From Rosa chinensis (taxonomy: Eukaryota; Streptophyta; Magnoliopsida; Rosales; Rosaceae), in contig NC_037092.1 in NCBI RefSeq assembly GCF_002994745.2, positions 22,965,001-23,029,000 on the forward strand: a stretch of 64,000 nucleotides of DNA. Direction: 5' to 3'. Positions 11,838 to 21,773 of the stretch are shown here, piece after piece. Made by a program: the position numbers and the translations under genes. Below the pieces are notes generated by a model. The model ran no database searches. It was not told the origin of the DNA and worked only from the letters and a program-made list of their open reading frames with translations. The first letter of the stretch is position 1. Every line of letters starts with the position of its first letter.

Positions 11838-12869
11838 TTTTTCAATTTATTTTTTTTTCCAGAATATCCCGGATATTTTTGATATCTAGCTTCTTTTTTT
11901 TTTCCAAAATTCTGATAGATATGTAGATACTGATATTTAAAAAAAAAACGTACAATTTGTATTTGAGGATTTCCCCTCTTTAACAAAAACTCAACCAACG
12001 TGACCCAACCGTTTCTCGCTCTTTCTCTGTGAGAGACAAAACACGCCAAACGCGCTCGAACTCTGATTGACGTTTAGCCGAGGTTCTCTTGTCAGGCGGC
12101 ACTCCGCATCGGTGGGGCTAGCATAGTCGTCGTTGTGAGGCTGCCAAACGGGTGATGATGGTATAAAGTTCTCTGGCTTCTTAGATTCACAGTGGCTTGA
12201 AGTCTGATCGCCAGATCTGGTTTTGTTTGGTTCGAAGCTTCTCTGTGGTTGGGGGAGTCATGTTATCCAAGTTACGGGGAGCTGTAGGCTAGTGTTTGGT
12301 TCCAGGCATCGACGACAGTGCATCATCGTCGTCGGGGTGCAGTCGACGCTCTAGGGGTGCAAGGGCTCTATTTCTTTTTTGATCGGGTCTGGTGCTTTCC
12401 AAGTTTGACTTTGTCCTCGAGGTGGCGGCGGCATGGTATACAGTGGTCCTTGAAGCGGGCGGCGATGATAGGGTGCGGTCATGGCAGTGGATTGCTTGCG
12501 GAGTGCATCATCATCAGCGCAGGGAGATAGAGGTGGAATAGGGTTGGGTCTGCAATTTAGGCCTAAGGTTTTATCTTCTGTGGGCCAATTGGGCTAGTTA
12601 ATTTTTTTGTTTACTTTTTTTAAGGAACTATAGGATAGTAATTATTTTACTTCCAATAAGTCCATAACTTTTTAGGAGCTATGCACTGTTATGCCTCTAG
12701 CGAATTCTCCGGAGTAGTACTGATAGAGGATTCATGATATTTCGATGTATTTAATGCCAAATGAGTGACCTAATTCTATGTACCACTGTGGGTACTGACA
12801 TCTTCTTGTCTGTCTATAGATGGCAGCGAAAAGATATGTAAGGGCCATTCTGACTTTTGATTAGTATAT

Positions 12870-13952
12870 GGGTGGTTCTAATTGGACCTCTAAATTTGCT
12901 ATTTGGACCTCCTATACTTAGTACTAGGCCTGACAATTCAGCCCATGATCCGTTAACCGCCCATTAACCGCCCGCTAAAAACCCATTTATTTCCGTCCAT
13001 TAACTTAACGTGTTAATGGGCTGCCAACCCGTTAACAACCCGTTAGTTAACGAGCAGAAACGGTTTACACGACGGAACCCATGGAGCCCAGTTAGAAGAA
13101 AAAAAGCAATCCAACTCTAACCCTCACTTCTCTCGCAGTCGCAGCTCTCGGTCTCTCACTCTCCTCTTCTCCACTTTAGTTGCTCGAATCCTCTACAGTC
13201 TACCCATCTCTACGCCGCCGCTGCCAAAGAGTTCGCCGACGAGCTGCAGTTTGCCGACGGAACCCTCTACAGTCTACCCATTTCTCTTCTTTCACTTCTC
13301 CAACTCTTCATTTTCAGTTAGTACACCTCTAATTTACTTTTTAGAATATTTAAAAGGCTAAGTAGACCTCTTTATTTTTACTAAAACACCCTTGAATATA
13401 AGAAACAACAATATGTTACTCTACTTTTTATCTTTATCTTTAATATGAGAAGAAGAATGAATCAAAATCACATGATATTGCTCTCTTATGAGTAGGTCTC
13501 TCCTCCACCAAATAATCAGAGGTTCTCGATCTTGATATGTTGCTGGAATCCTTTTGAATTTGCTAAAAGAAAGAATTTCCAGGGTTTTGGGTTGGAAGAT
13601 CGAGTAATAAATACTCAATAAATTTAGTTTAAGGAAATTCCAAATCAAATTGTTTTGAATTTATTTTGGTATTAAATGATGGGTCATGTATAGAAATTAT
13701 TGTTTTTACTTAATTATTTTAAGTAAATTTTAAAACTATATGTCAATATAAGGAAATTCCGGAAAAATAAAAAATAAAAAATCAATTTAATTGAATGTTA
13801 TATATGGGGAGGTAATTTAAGAAGAGTAATTTTTTTTTTTCAGTTTTCTCTCTGTCTTTATTTGTCTTTTCATATGACTTAACAAAGTATATTAATAATT
13901 GAAAAAGTTGGAAGTCCAAATATCAAATTTGGAGGTCCAACTAGAATCACTC
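12870..13952. mobile_element. MITE of the same family (copy B), reversed, with its own insert
   Basis: The ends are GGGTGGTTCTAATTGGACCTC and, reverse-complemented on the right, GAGTGATTCTAGTTGGACC. Flanking 9-mers TTAGTATAT (12861-12869) and TTAATATAT (13953-13961) match at 8 of 9 positions, which fits the Mutator superfamily. The interior (13325-13890) is the reverse complement of copy A, sharing for example TAAATTAGAGGTGTACTAAG. A 392-bp insert sits at 12925-13316. Confidence 0.85.
12925..13316. mobile_element. hAT-like insertion inside MITE copy B, one end only recognisable
   Basis: It begins TAGGCCTGACAATTCAGCCC followed by repeated GTTAACCGCCC/GGGCGGTTAA-type words, typical of hAT subterminal regions. 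It is flanked by CTTAGTAC and GTTAGTAC (7 of 8 bases, the hAT duplication length). MITE copy A has the empty site. The right end (CTTCATTTTCA) shows no matching inverted repeat, which is unexplained. Confidence 0.6.
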
Positions 13953-13999
13953 TTAATATATTGGCTATGCATTTTTTGAAAAAAAAAAAAAAAAAAAAC

Positions 14000-14252
14000 C
14001 AAAATGTATTAACAAGCCATGTTGGCTTTTAGATTATCTAGCCCGGTTGCAGGTGCCAATATCTATCAATATCCTTGAAGCAATACAGAGCCGGAGAAAA
14101 AACACCAACAATTAATCAAATTATTTCTTCCTTTATTAATCTTAACAGTCGGTAAATCTCGGCAGAGTAAATAATCCACCTCCAACAGAGAGAGAGAAAA
14201 CCAGGTAGTGGTACAATACTACAATAACAATACATAAATATAGCTTCAAGAG
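14000..14252. other. 3' flank of the intact BAHD gene
   Basis: This is the probable 3' UTR and terminator region of the minus-strand BAHD gene. It is nearly identical to 21520-21773 downstream of copy 3. A poly(A) signal candidate on the minus strand is the AT-rich stretch near 14220-14240. Confidence 0.45.
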
Positions 14253-15659
14253 TTAATTAATCAAAGGTGTATGAAGAAGACCCTTGGCAAATAGAGAAGC
14301 AAAAACTCCCATAAGATGCTCTTCCAAAACCAGCCCAACCTCAATGCCTCCACCACCATTCTTGCTATCTGAAAAAGAGATAGATCCTGTCTTATCTATG
14401 GTAAGCACCTCAGTCCTCTTTGGTCTTCCCCATCCAAAATCAGTCTCATAAATCTCAAACCGAGGCGAGCCAGCAGTCGAAAGAATCCTATCACCACCTT
14501 GCACAGTACACAACTTCGAAAGCCAACTCTCAGCCCCATCGAGAAGTACTCCCTCATTTTTCAAACCCATAATAGCTTCACTAATTGCCTTTAAAGCCAC
14601 AACGAACCCATCTTCTCCTAGTAGCCCTTTTGTTTCTGCAACTGCTGCACAGCCTCCGGTGCAATTTCCAAAGTAATTAGCAGATATAGGAGGAGCTAAG
14701 CGAGACCTGTAGTCGGCGCTGAGGTATATAAGTACTTTCTCACCTTTGGTTTCTTCTGCCTTGACTAAGCAAACCCAAGTATAGGCGCATGTTAGAGCAA
14801 ACGCTGACAAATGAAGTGAATCAGAATTCATTACAGTCTTCACATGCTGCCCAAGTGTTTGTATTTTTGCTTTTGTGAATTCAAAGGTAGCTCTAATTGA
14901 GCCTGGTAGAGATTTAATTTCCCAAACCTTTAAGCTTCGGTTATTAGGCCCGCCCATGTCGAGCCATTGCTTCGAGTAGATTGCTTCGAGCCCCAATGGG
15001 TCCTCGATGACCAATCTATCAGTGTAACATGGTTTTAGGTCATCCGCTAACAAAGACGAGGAGGTTGCAAGTTGTTCATGATGCTTGCATATGTGAGCCC
15101 ACAATTTGAAAAACAAGGTTAAAGAATTGCCATCAAGGACTGCATGGTGCATGGCTGTTCCAATCGAAAACCCCCGATTCGGAAAGACAGTGATTTGTAG
15201 TGCCAGCACCGTGGCTCGATCGTGAGACACATCAAGTTGGGGCACAAGAGAATAGTATTCTTTTGCTTCAAGGAAGTCGCTGCTCGAAAGACGATGGAAA
15301 TGATCATGACCAGCATGATCATCATTAGAGTAGTACTCGGCTATTGTGAGCGAAACGGTGTTGCCTTTGACATAGCTGAGAATTGGCTTAGGGGAGTCTT
15401 TAGGCCAGGTGAGGTTTCCGGCGAGAGGTGAAAAGTGGTGAAGAGTTAGTGATAGGGAGGTTTTGAGCCTTGGAAGTATGGATTTGAAGAAGAGTGCTGT
15501 GTTAGAGGCTTCATAAAAGAAGAGGCGTTTGAAGGGTTCAAACCTCAGCCAAAGTAAATCAAAGAAGGTTAGAGGAAGTGACTTAGAGGCTGAGGCCGGT
15601 TGTGGAGTTACTCTGCAAACCTCAACTACTTTCACTGGATTTGGATTTGGATTTGCCAT
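14253..15659 (-). CDS. BAHD acyltransferase, phenolic glucoside malonyltransferase-like
   Basis: An uninterrupted single-exon gene for 468 residues, the usual BAHD length. The catalytic HXXXD motif is H172-AVL-D176, within MHHAVLDG. The structural DFGWG motif is at 407-411. YFGNC at 329-333 is the mark of the anthocyanin/flavonoid glucoside acyltransferase clade, whose members move malonyl or aromatic acyl groups from CoA to the 6-hydroxyl of a sugar on a phenolic glucoside. The closest description I can give is phenolic glucoside malonyltransferase; the acyl donor cannot be read from sequence alone. It is a soluble, probably cytosolic enzyme with no signal peptide. The start ATG follows a TATA box by about 50 bases and matches the N terminus remaining in both dead copies. 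It is the only intact member of three copies in this window. Confidence 0.95.
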   Translation of the reverse strand: MANPNPNPVKVVEVCRVTPQPASASKSLPLTFFDLLWLRFEPFKRLFFYEASNTALFFKSILPRLKTSLSLTLHHFSPLAGNLTWPKDSPKPILSYVKGNTVSLTIAEYYSNDDHAGHDHFHRLSSSDFLEAKEYYSLVPQLDVSHDRATVLALQITVFPNRGFSIGTAMHHAVLDGNSLTLFFKLWAHICKHHEQLATSSSLLADDLKPCYTDRLVIEDPLGLEAIYSKQWLDMGGPNNRSLKVWEIKSLPGSIRATFEFTKAKIQTLGQHVKTVMNSDSLHLSAFALTCAYTWVCLVKAEETKGEKVLIYLSADYRSRLAPPISANYFGNCTGGCAAVAETKGLLGEDGFVVALKAISEAIMGLKNEGVLLDGAESWLSKLCTVQGGDRILSTAGSPRFEIYETDFGWGRPKRTEVLTIDKTGSISFSDSKNGGGGIEVGLVLEEHLMGVFASLFAKGLLHTPLIN

Positions 15660-15705
15660 TGGAGATGAAAAAGCCCAAGTGATCGAGCTAGCCAGGGGAC
15701 TAAGA

Positions 15706-15717
15706 ACTATATAAACA
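15706..15717 (-). promoter_or_regulatory. TATA box of the BAHD gene
   Basis: The minus strand reads GTTTATATAGTT about 50 bases upstream of the ATG. The same element is kept at 23206-23217 in front of dead copy 3. With the usual 25-30 base spacing the 5' UTR would be only about 20-25 bases. Confidence 0.6.
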
Positions 15718-16571
15718 TAATCTACTGCCTCAATAACCGAATATTGGGTGGAAACAGCACATAGTATTAGGAAAAAGAGGAGTAGAAAAACACAAACTGA
15801 TGGTGAAATTTTTCTTTGTATTGGATTTTGTTTAAAGCTTTACAAGTCTTGACTCTTGAGCACTTGGAACAAAAGTCTTCTGACAGTAGACAACAATAGA
15901 AGAAAAGAATGGTCTTAACAGTAAACTCTAACAAAAGTCTTCTGCTACCTACGTATGCTGACTCTAACAAAACCTTCTGCTGCCTACATATGCTGCCTCT
16001 AACAAAAGTATTCTGCTGCTAACCGTAGACTTTAATGTACCATGTTGACTTTGCAACAATAGAGGACACCACACCACATGCAGAGGAGACCATATTCTTC
16101 AATAAGAGGTGACAGTGAGCACATAATATTATATATAGTAGCTACTTTATGCATGGTGCATGTGCTTCTTTGATTAATCTTAATTAGACCATACATTATT
16201 AGACAAAGCTAGCAAGTCCTTAAAGATATTTTTAGTGGGTGCATGATACGTCGATCGAAGCTCCCTGGCCGGCCGTATCGACATTTTATTTGGTACACGT
16301 TGTTTGTGGTCTGTTGATTTAAATCTATTTGAACACACCAACAATACTCTCTTGAGAGAGCCAGACCATCAATAGATACCACTATGAGAGTCGTAGGTAG
16401 ACAATTTCTGTAGAACACAAGCACAGAATATGTATGAGGCTTCACTGTTTTTAGGGCCTTAATTTGGACCTTTCTTATGCAGCTACGAAAGGAACTTGTG
16501 AGAAGAAAAGGAATCTGGCTCACGAGTCATGTTCACATACTCAGTGATATTCATGCCTTCCATGCTTTCCT
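15718..16571. other. Upstream region of the BAHD gene, shared with unit 2
   Basis: Aligns with 23218-23845 of unit 2. It contains small local differences, such as three AACAAAAGTCTTCTGCTGCCTA-like repeats at 15920-16020 present only here. No gene is recognised. The minus-strand frame at 16209-16523 is shared in part with unit 2 but is interrupted there. Confidence 0.55.
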
Positions 16572-16586
16572 TGACTGGAAACATAT

Positions 16587-19500
16587 TGTCACACCCCAAC
16601 TTAGGGATTTTTTTTTTTTTTTTTTTTGAGTTGAAGGTATGACTTGTACTAAAGAATAGAAACATAATAAAGAAAAATCGTAGTCCATTTGAATCAGATT
16701 TGAAGTACTGAAAGAAATAACCAAGTTGCCTTTCCAGCAAAATTACTAATGCAAAAAGCTAACTTCATGGTGACATAAATCCTTTGTATGACTTCCAAAA
16801 AGGAAAAGGTTTGTTTCATTTGAAACCTGGGGATGTCTAGTTTTGAAATGCTGGTGCCTCCAAGCATGATTGAATAGAAAGCTAGTAAAAAAAATACCAA
16901 GAACATGACAGTGCTGCTGTCTTTAAAAAAATTATGCAACAGACCTGTAACTTTGAAAAATCATAACTAATTCTAGAAAAATCGTCTTCAAGAGATTCGA
17001 ATTTTGAAATGATCTTTAAGATGTCTACTGCAACTTTTATGAAGACACCAACTTCAAATACCCAACCAAAATGTACAGTTTTCAGTAAAAAGGCAACTGC
17101 ATCAAAAACTCAGAAACACAATTTCAGATTTGCAGATCTTTGTTCTACCTTGAATTTAGCCAATGAATTTTAAATATAAGAGCTGGAACATAATGAAACA
17201 AATCAAAGAACATAGAATCAATTAAAAGACATAACAGAATCAATGAACATAGCATGGATTATGGAAAAAAAAAAAAAATTTATAATACAACAAACACAAT
17301 TATATGGATTACAGTACAAACTTTCTTGATAGTTCATTATTCCCACAAAAATTTCTAGGGCTGGCATTTTCAGCCGAGACAAACCAACCAACCGAGTCCG
17401 AGCCGAACCGGAAAAGTTGGTAGTCGACCATGTCGGTAACCGAAAGTTTGGTACGGTAGTACCGAACCGAGAGAGATATATTGGTACGGTATTGGTACTG
17501 AATTTTAGACATATACAGTATACCGTACCAAACCGTATATTGTATATATTATTTATTTATTTAAATAAATTTTATATATATCGATCTGAACCGTTGATTA
17601 TTATTAGTTTTATTTCATATTAAATTATAACCGTTCGATTTTAAATTTTCCAAACCCTAAGGGGGGTTAGATCGAGCCCTCTCTCAGTCTCTCAGACCCG
17701 AACCCTCTCCGCCTCGGCACCTCTTGACCTCTCCTTCAACCCTTTGAAGTGATGATGTTCAAACTATCCAAGAATCGAACCCAGAGATAAGAGATTCATG
17801 TCCTACGACCGGTGAGTTTTCCCTAAGACTCATTCGATTTTTGTTTCAATTTTAGCTATAAGAGCATGGATTCATTTGATTCATGTTCTAAATTGAGTAA
17901 TCTCTAAGACTCTAATGCTTTTGTTGCTTTGCATCTTGCTGCTGTGGATCTCAAGTGGAATAGGTCTCTGTTGCCGTTAATCTCAAGTGGTATCTATGAG
18001 TTCTTAACCTGTGATTTGTTGCTCTTTCTTTACCAATATGTTCTGGGTTTTCATGGTTTCCCTTCTCTGCTTGCAGGAACAGGAGGACCAAGGACTGAGT
18101 TTGAGTGTTTGAGACTTTGAGGGAGATGAAGGCAAAGTCACTGCACAATTGAAGGTATAATTCATTAATTCGTATTATGCATAATTGATAATTCTTTGTA
18201 GATTTGATTTGCAGCAATTGTGGTAAGTTTGATTTATGAGTAATAGATACATCTCATCTTGAGAATAAGGTAGAATTAGTAACAGCCTGGACTGATACCT
18301 CTTCGAAATAATGTCAAATGAATTATGAATTAGTAGTTTTGAGTAATGTCAGTACTCACTATCTATATGTGATGGCTGTAGGTAGAATTAAGACTAAAGA
18401 AAATATAGTTATGTACCTGTGAATTGTTATGTTCTTCTTAAATTTTAAGTTTGTTTTTCTTACTGTGCTTTTCAGGTGTTGTTCCAATCTCAGAAATTCA
18501 AGTAATCATCTAATCAAGGCCTGCTTAGACCTGGAGCAACGTATCATTTCATTCATTTGTGTGAGGTGTGAACTATGAGTGTTTGAATTAGAAATTGTAT
18601 GAGCTATGAAGTGATGATGAGATGAACTGAAGTTGATGTATTGCTTTATTTGCTCATGGTTGTACTGAAGTGATGATGAGATGAAGATGAATTGAAGTTT
18701 GTATTGCTTTATTTGCTCATGGTTGAACTGAAGTGATGAGATGAAGTGTTGAACTTTGCTTATTTTTCATTTGCAGATTTGCTTATGGTTGGGCCTTTAA
18801 ATTCATATGATTATTGCAGTTTTTCATTTGCTGGACAGGTTTGGCCGTTTGGGATTTTACAATTGCAGTTGGACCGGAGCTGAAAGCTGGCCCAATCTTA
18901 AAGTCGGTTGGAGGCCCAACCAACCGATACCAACCGGCTATCTCGGTATACCGACAAGTTGGTATACCGACTTTTTGGCTGGTAATTGGTAGCCCATTTT
19001 GTGTACCAACAATGTTCGGTTCGGTAGGTGGTATTGGGCTTCAAGGTCCGGTACCGAATCGAACCCGGCCCTAGAAATTTCAAACCTATACTTCAAAGGC
19101 AAACTACAAACTGGCAGCCTTTGCTCTTATTCTAGGAAACTAAACAAAACAAGTCTCACACTTCCTTCACATTAATCACAAGCTCTTCAAAAGGGAAAAT
19201 TAAACTTCATGTTCAGTACCTGCAATATTTAATAGGGGTGAGCATCAATAGCTCAGTAGGAGGCTAAGCCTCTTTAAATAAACAACACAAACTAATCAAA
19301 ACAGCAACACATGGATGTATGTAATTCTATTTTCAGCTATTACCCTGTTAACTCACATGCTATGACACCAATAGTCTACATGTCCCATACCATGTAATTT
19401 ACCTTTTTGAGGTGACTCCAGATGAAATAACATATGAATTAACCCCATAACCCAAACCATGATTTCCTTTTTGCTAGTCATCTTACTTAATCTCGATCAC

Positions 19501-20591
19501 CAAAATCGTACAGCTCTATTAGCCCACCCGAAATTTGGTCCTTACGGATTAAGCTCAACTATACAAAAGAATACTCCCACATATTTCATTCCCATTCTAT
19601 TCTATCAAAAGTTCAAAACCATGCCTCAGACTTCATGAACATGCTAATGAAACAATATGATAAACAACATATAACACCCATTAACTCATCCATCAATCAA
19701 ATTTCATAACTGAAATCACATATAGCAATACAGCAAGCAAGCAAATTAAATAGAGGTTTCCCCAGATCCCCCTACCTTGTTTCGGAAGTTAGTCTATACT
19801 TCTCAGGTTCCTCCTTAGTCTCAAAATTTCTCCTTCCCTCACTTCTTTTTTTTTGTAAAAACAAATATAGGGAACTCAATAAAGAAAGTAGAACAAACCT
19901 GGATATTTATAGTGTATGGCAAAGAGGTCAGATTTTAATTCTAGATAAGCACAACAGAGAGTAGATTTAGATGCCAACACTATCAGCTTCGTCTATGTTT
20001 CGATAAGGACTGCCACCTCCTGATTCTAGGTCTCCACCACATGCTTCTAGGGATCCACCTCCTGCTACTAGCTTTGATGAATCGTAACTCTGGTAACTGA
20101 CTCTCCAAGGCTCTTCAGCAACATCGACTCCTCCAACTTCTAAGATTAATCTTATATGGGTGGTCTATCATAGTGGTCCTGATCCTTTACTTTAGGTGGA
20201 GTGGTGCTTGCAAAGAGAATCAAAATAGGGGAGGAAGACGATGAAGATAGCAGACAAGATTTTGAGATTGGTTTGTCGTTAAACGACATCCAACAGAAGT
20301 ATAAATCAATTGGTCTTGGGCTTTAAAATTGACTTGGGTTTAAAAAAAAATAAAACAAATAATGGGCTGGCCTAAGAATATAGAGATAGCATATATACTT
20401 TTATATATATATATACAACACCTCTTGGTGATGTGTGTGTGTGTATATATTTATATATATCACACCATAAAACAATTATACATATACACACACCCATAAA
20501 TAAGAATATGAATTAATACTCAAGCTAAAATAAAATATTCACTATATCTTTTTTTTTTTTTTTAATATTATTAAAAGTATAGGTCGTCACA
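16587..20591 (-). mobile_element. Solo LTR (about 2.28 kb) split by a hAT element
   Basis: On the minus strand it starts TGTGACGACCTATACTT and ends GTTGGGGTGTGACA, both familiar plant gypsy LTR termini. It is flanked by identical 5-bp duplications CATAT at 16582-16586 and 20592-20596. Removing the 1,718-bp hAT element and its 8-bp duplication leaves about 2,279 bp. No internal region or coding sequence remains. It inserted into the 3' tail of a SINE (see 20592-20746). Confidence 0.85.
17356..19073. mobile_element. Non-autonomous hAT element
   Basis: Terminal inverted repeats TAGGGCTGGC (left) and TAGGGCCGGG (reverse complement of the right end) are flanked by 8-bp duplications AAAATTTC (17348-17355) and GAAATTTC (19074-19081), 7 of 8 matching. 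Both subterminal regions are crowded with CCGAACCG / CGGTACCG words, the binding-site-like arrays usual for hAT ends. The interior has CT-rich 5'UTR-like sequence near 17670-17740, but I find no transposase frame. The element lies within the LTR at 16587-20591. Confidence 0.87.
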
Positions 20592-20746
20592 CATATTTTT
20601 TATTTGTTTTTATTTTGAACTCTTAGCCCACCCCACCCTTACATATGTCAGTGAGATTCGAACCCATGACCTTTACAATGTTAGAATGATAACTTTCCAA
20701 CATATCACAGCTCACCGACTAAAATTAAATTTCTGACTGGGAACAT
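20592..20746 (-). mobile_element. tRNA-derived SINE
   Basis: On the minus strand it starts near GTCGGTGAGCTGTGATATG. A Pol III B box GGGTTCGAATCTC follows, and it ends in an A-rich tail (AAAATAAAAACAAATAAAA). The 13-bp duplications TGACTGGAAACAT (16572-16584) and TGACTGGGAACAT (20734-20746) flank the original insertion. Unit 2 keeps the empty site TGACTGGTAACAT at 23846-23858. The solo LTR later entered the SINE tail and separated the two flanks. Confidence 0.83.
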
Positions 20747-21109
20747 CTTTCTCTTTATTTTGATCTTTATCAATCTTTCTTCCATTACATTTGGGCTTCA
20801 TCATTATAGTAGATCTAATTTATCTAATTCTTCTCCCTGTTAACATTGTAGCATGGCTTCTGATCGGAAGACTATTGTACCATCGTCAACATCTATTGTG
20901 GAACCAAATCGGACAGCGCCTAATGCTCCAACATCTGATCGTCCTAGCAAAAAGCAAGAGGTTCAGGCACTAAATCCTGGAAGTCCGGCCCGAAATGAAA
21001 CAGTATGGTCCCTCTTAGTGGCAAAACGAGCTTTGGGCCCGAACAGTAAAAAGCTAGCCGGTCCCTACCCAGTAAAATTTTACTTGGACCCGACCCATGC
21101 CCATCCCTA
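20747..21109 (+). repeat. Decayed hAT-like fragment, unit 1 copy
   Basis: The segment encodes MASDRKTIVPSSTSIVEPN and about 65 more residues from an ATG at 20853, and ends GCCCATGCCCATCCCTA, whose complement TAGGGATGGGCATGGG looks like a hAT end. The low-complexity Ser/Pro/Thr start recalls hAT transposase N termini, but no BED finger or catalytic part is present. The unit 2 copy at 23859-24229 is further broken. Fragment of unknown parent; function unlikely. Confidence 0.45.
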
Positions 21110-21773
21110 AATATACTTACCTGCAGGATTTTCAACTTTTATAGTGACTGAAACACTAGTCTCTTGTACATGGTAGACCAAATCAAAAGAGATGTATGAC
21201 TATTATATTCATCACTACAATTCGTACTATATGAGTCATATGTTTTGATCTGATTATTGTACTTTCGTAGACCAACAAACAACTTTCCAACCACCTAAAT
21301 CTCTTTTTGGATGTAGATGAAGTTGATATTATATATGTTTACATGTAAATCCAAAAATTTAATTTTTCAAAAAACAATTTTTTTTTTCCTTCAAACTATA
21401 CCCTATATTTCCGATATCTAGTTTTTTTTTTTTCAAAATTCTGATAGATATGTAGATACCGATATCTTTAAAAAAACGTACAATTAGTATTTGAGCATTT
21501 CCCCTCTTTAACAAAAACTAAACCAAAATGTATTAACAAGCCATGTCGACTTTTAGATTTTCCAGCCGGTTTCGGGTACCAATATATCTATCAATATCAT
21601 TGAAGTAATACAGAGCAGGAGGAAAAACACCAACAATTAATCAAATTATTTCCTTCTTTATAAATCTTAACAGTCGGTAAATCTTGGCATCAATAGAGTA
21701 AATAATCCACCTCCAACAGAGAGAAAGAAGACCATGTAGTGGTACAATCACAATACACAAATAGCTTCATGAA

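Larger units (their letters stand above)
11999..13996 (+). mobile_element. Poly(A)-tailed retroposon insertion, interrupted by a MITE
   Basis: Unit 2 runs straight from CTTTAACAAAAACTAAACC into AAAATGTATTAACAAGCC, whereas unit 1 carries this extra block between the same words. It ends in 18 or more A residues (13980-13998) and is flanked by a short AACCAA repeat, as expected for a LINE-mobilised sequence. Its 5' part (12000-12540) is GC-richer than the surroundings and contains short frames only (for example 12318-12530, no family). Bases 12870-13952 within it are a MITE. I cannot identify a reverse transcriptase, so it is a non-autonomous or 5'-region-only copy. Confidence 0.7.
10951..21184. 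repeat. Tandem duplication unit 1 (contains the intact BAHD gene)
   Basis: The unit starts at AAAAGAGATGTATGAC (10951) and ends at GGTAGACCAAATCA (21184). The same two ends bound unit 2 (21185-24298). Shared segments run in order: 10951-11134 with 21185-21370, 11850-11998 with 21380-21515, 13997-16584 with 21516-23858, and 20734-21184 with 23846-24298. Everything between these blocks in unit 1 is a later insertion: a Mutator-like MITE, a poly(A)-tailed retroposon with a second MITE, and a SINE/LTR/hAT stack. Stripped of these, unit 1 would be about 3.3 kb, close to unit 2. Confidence 0.85.

Noticed and set aside
15119..15431. Frames antisense to or out of frame with the BAHD gene
   Set aside because: Shadows of the intact coding sequence.
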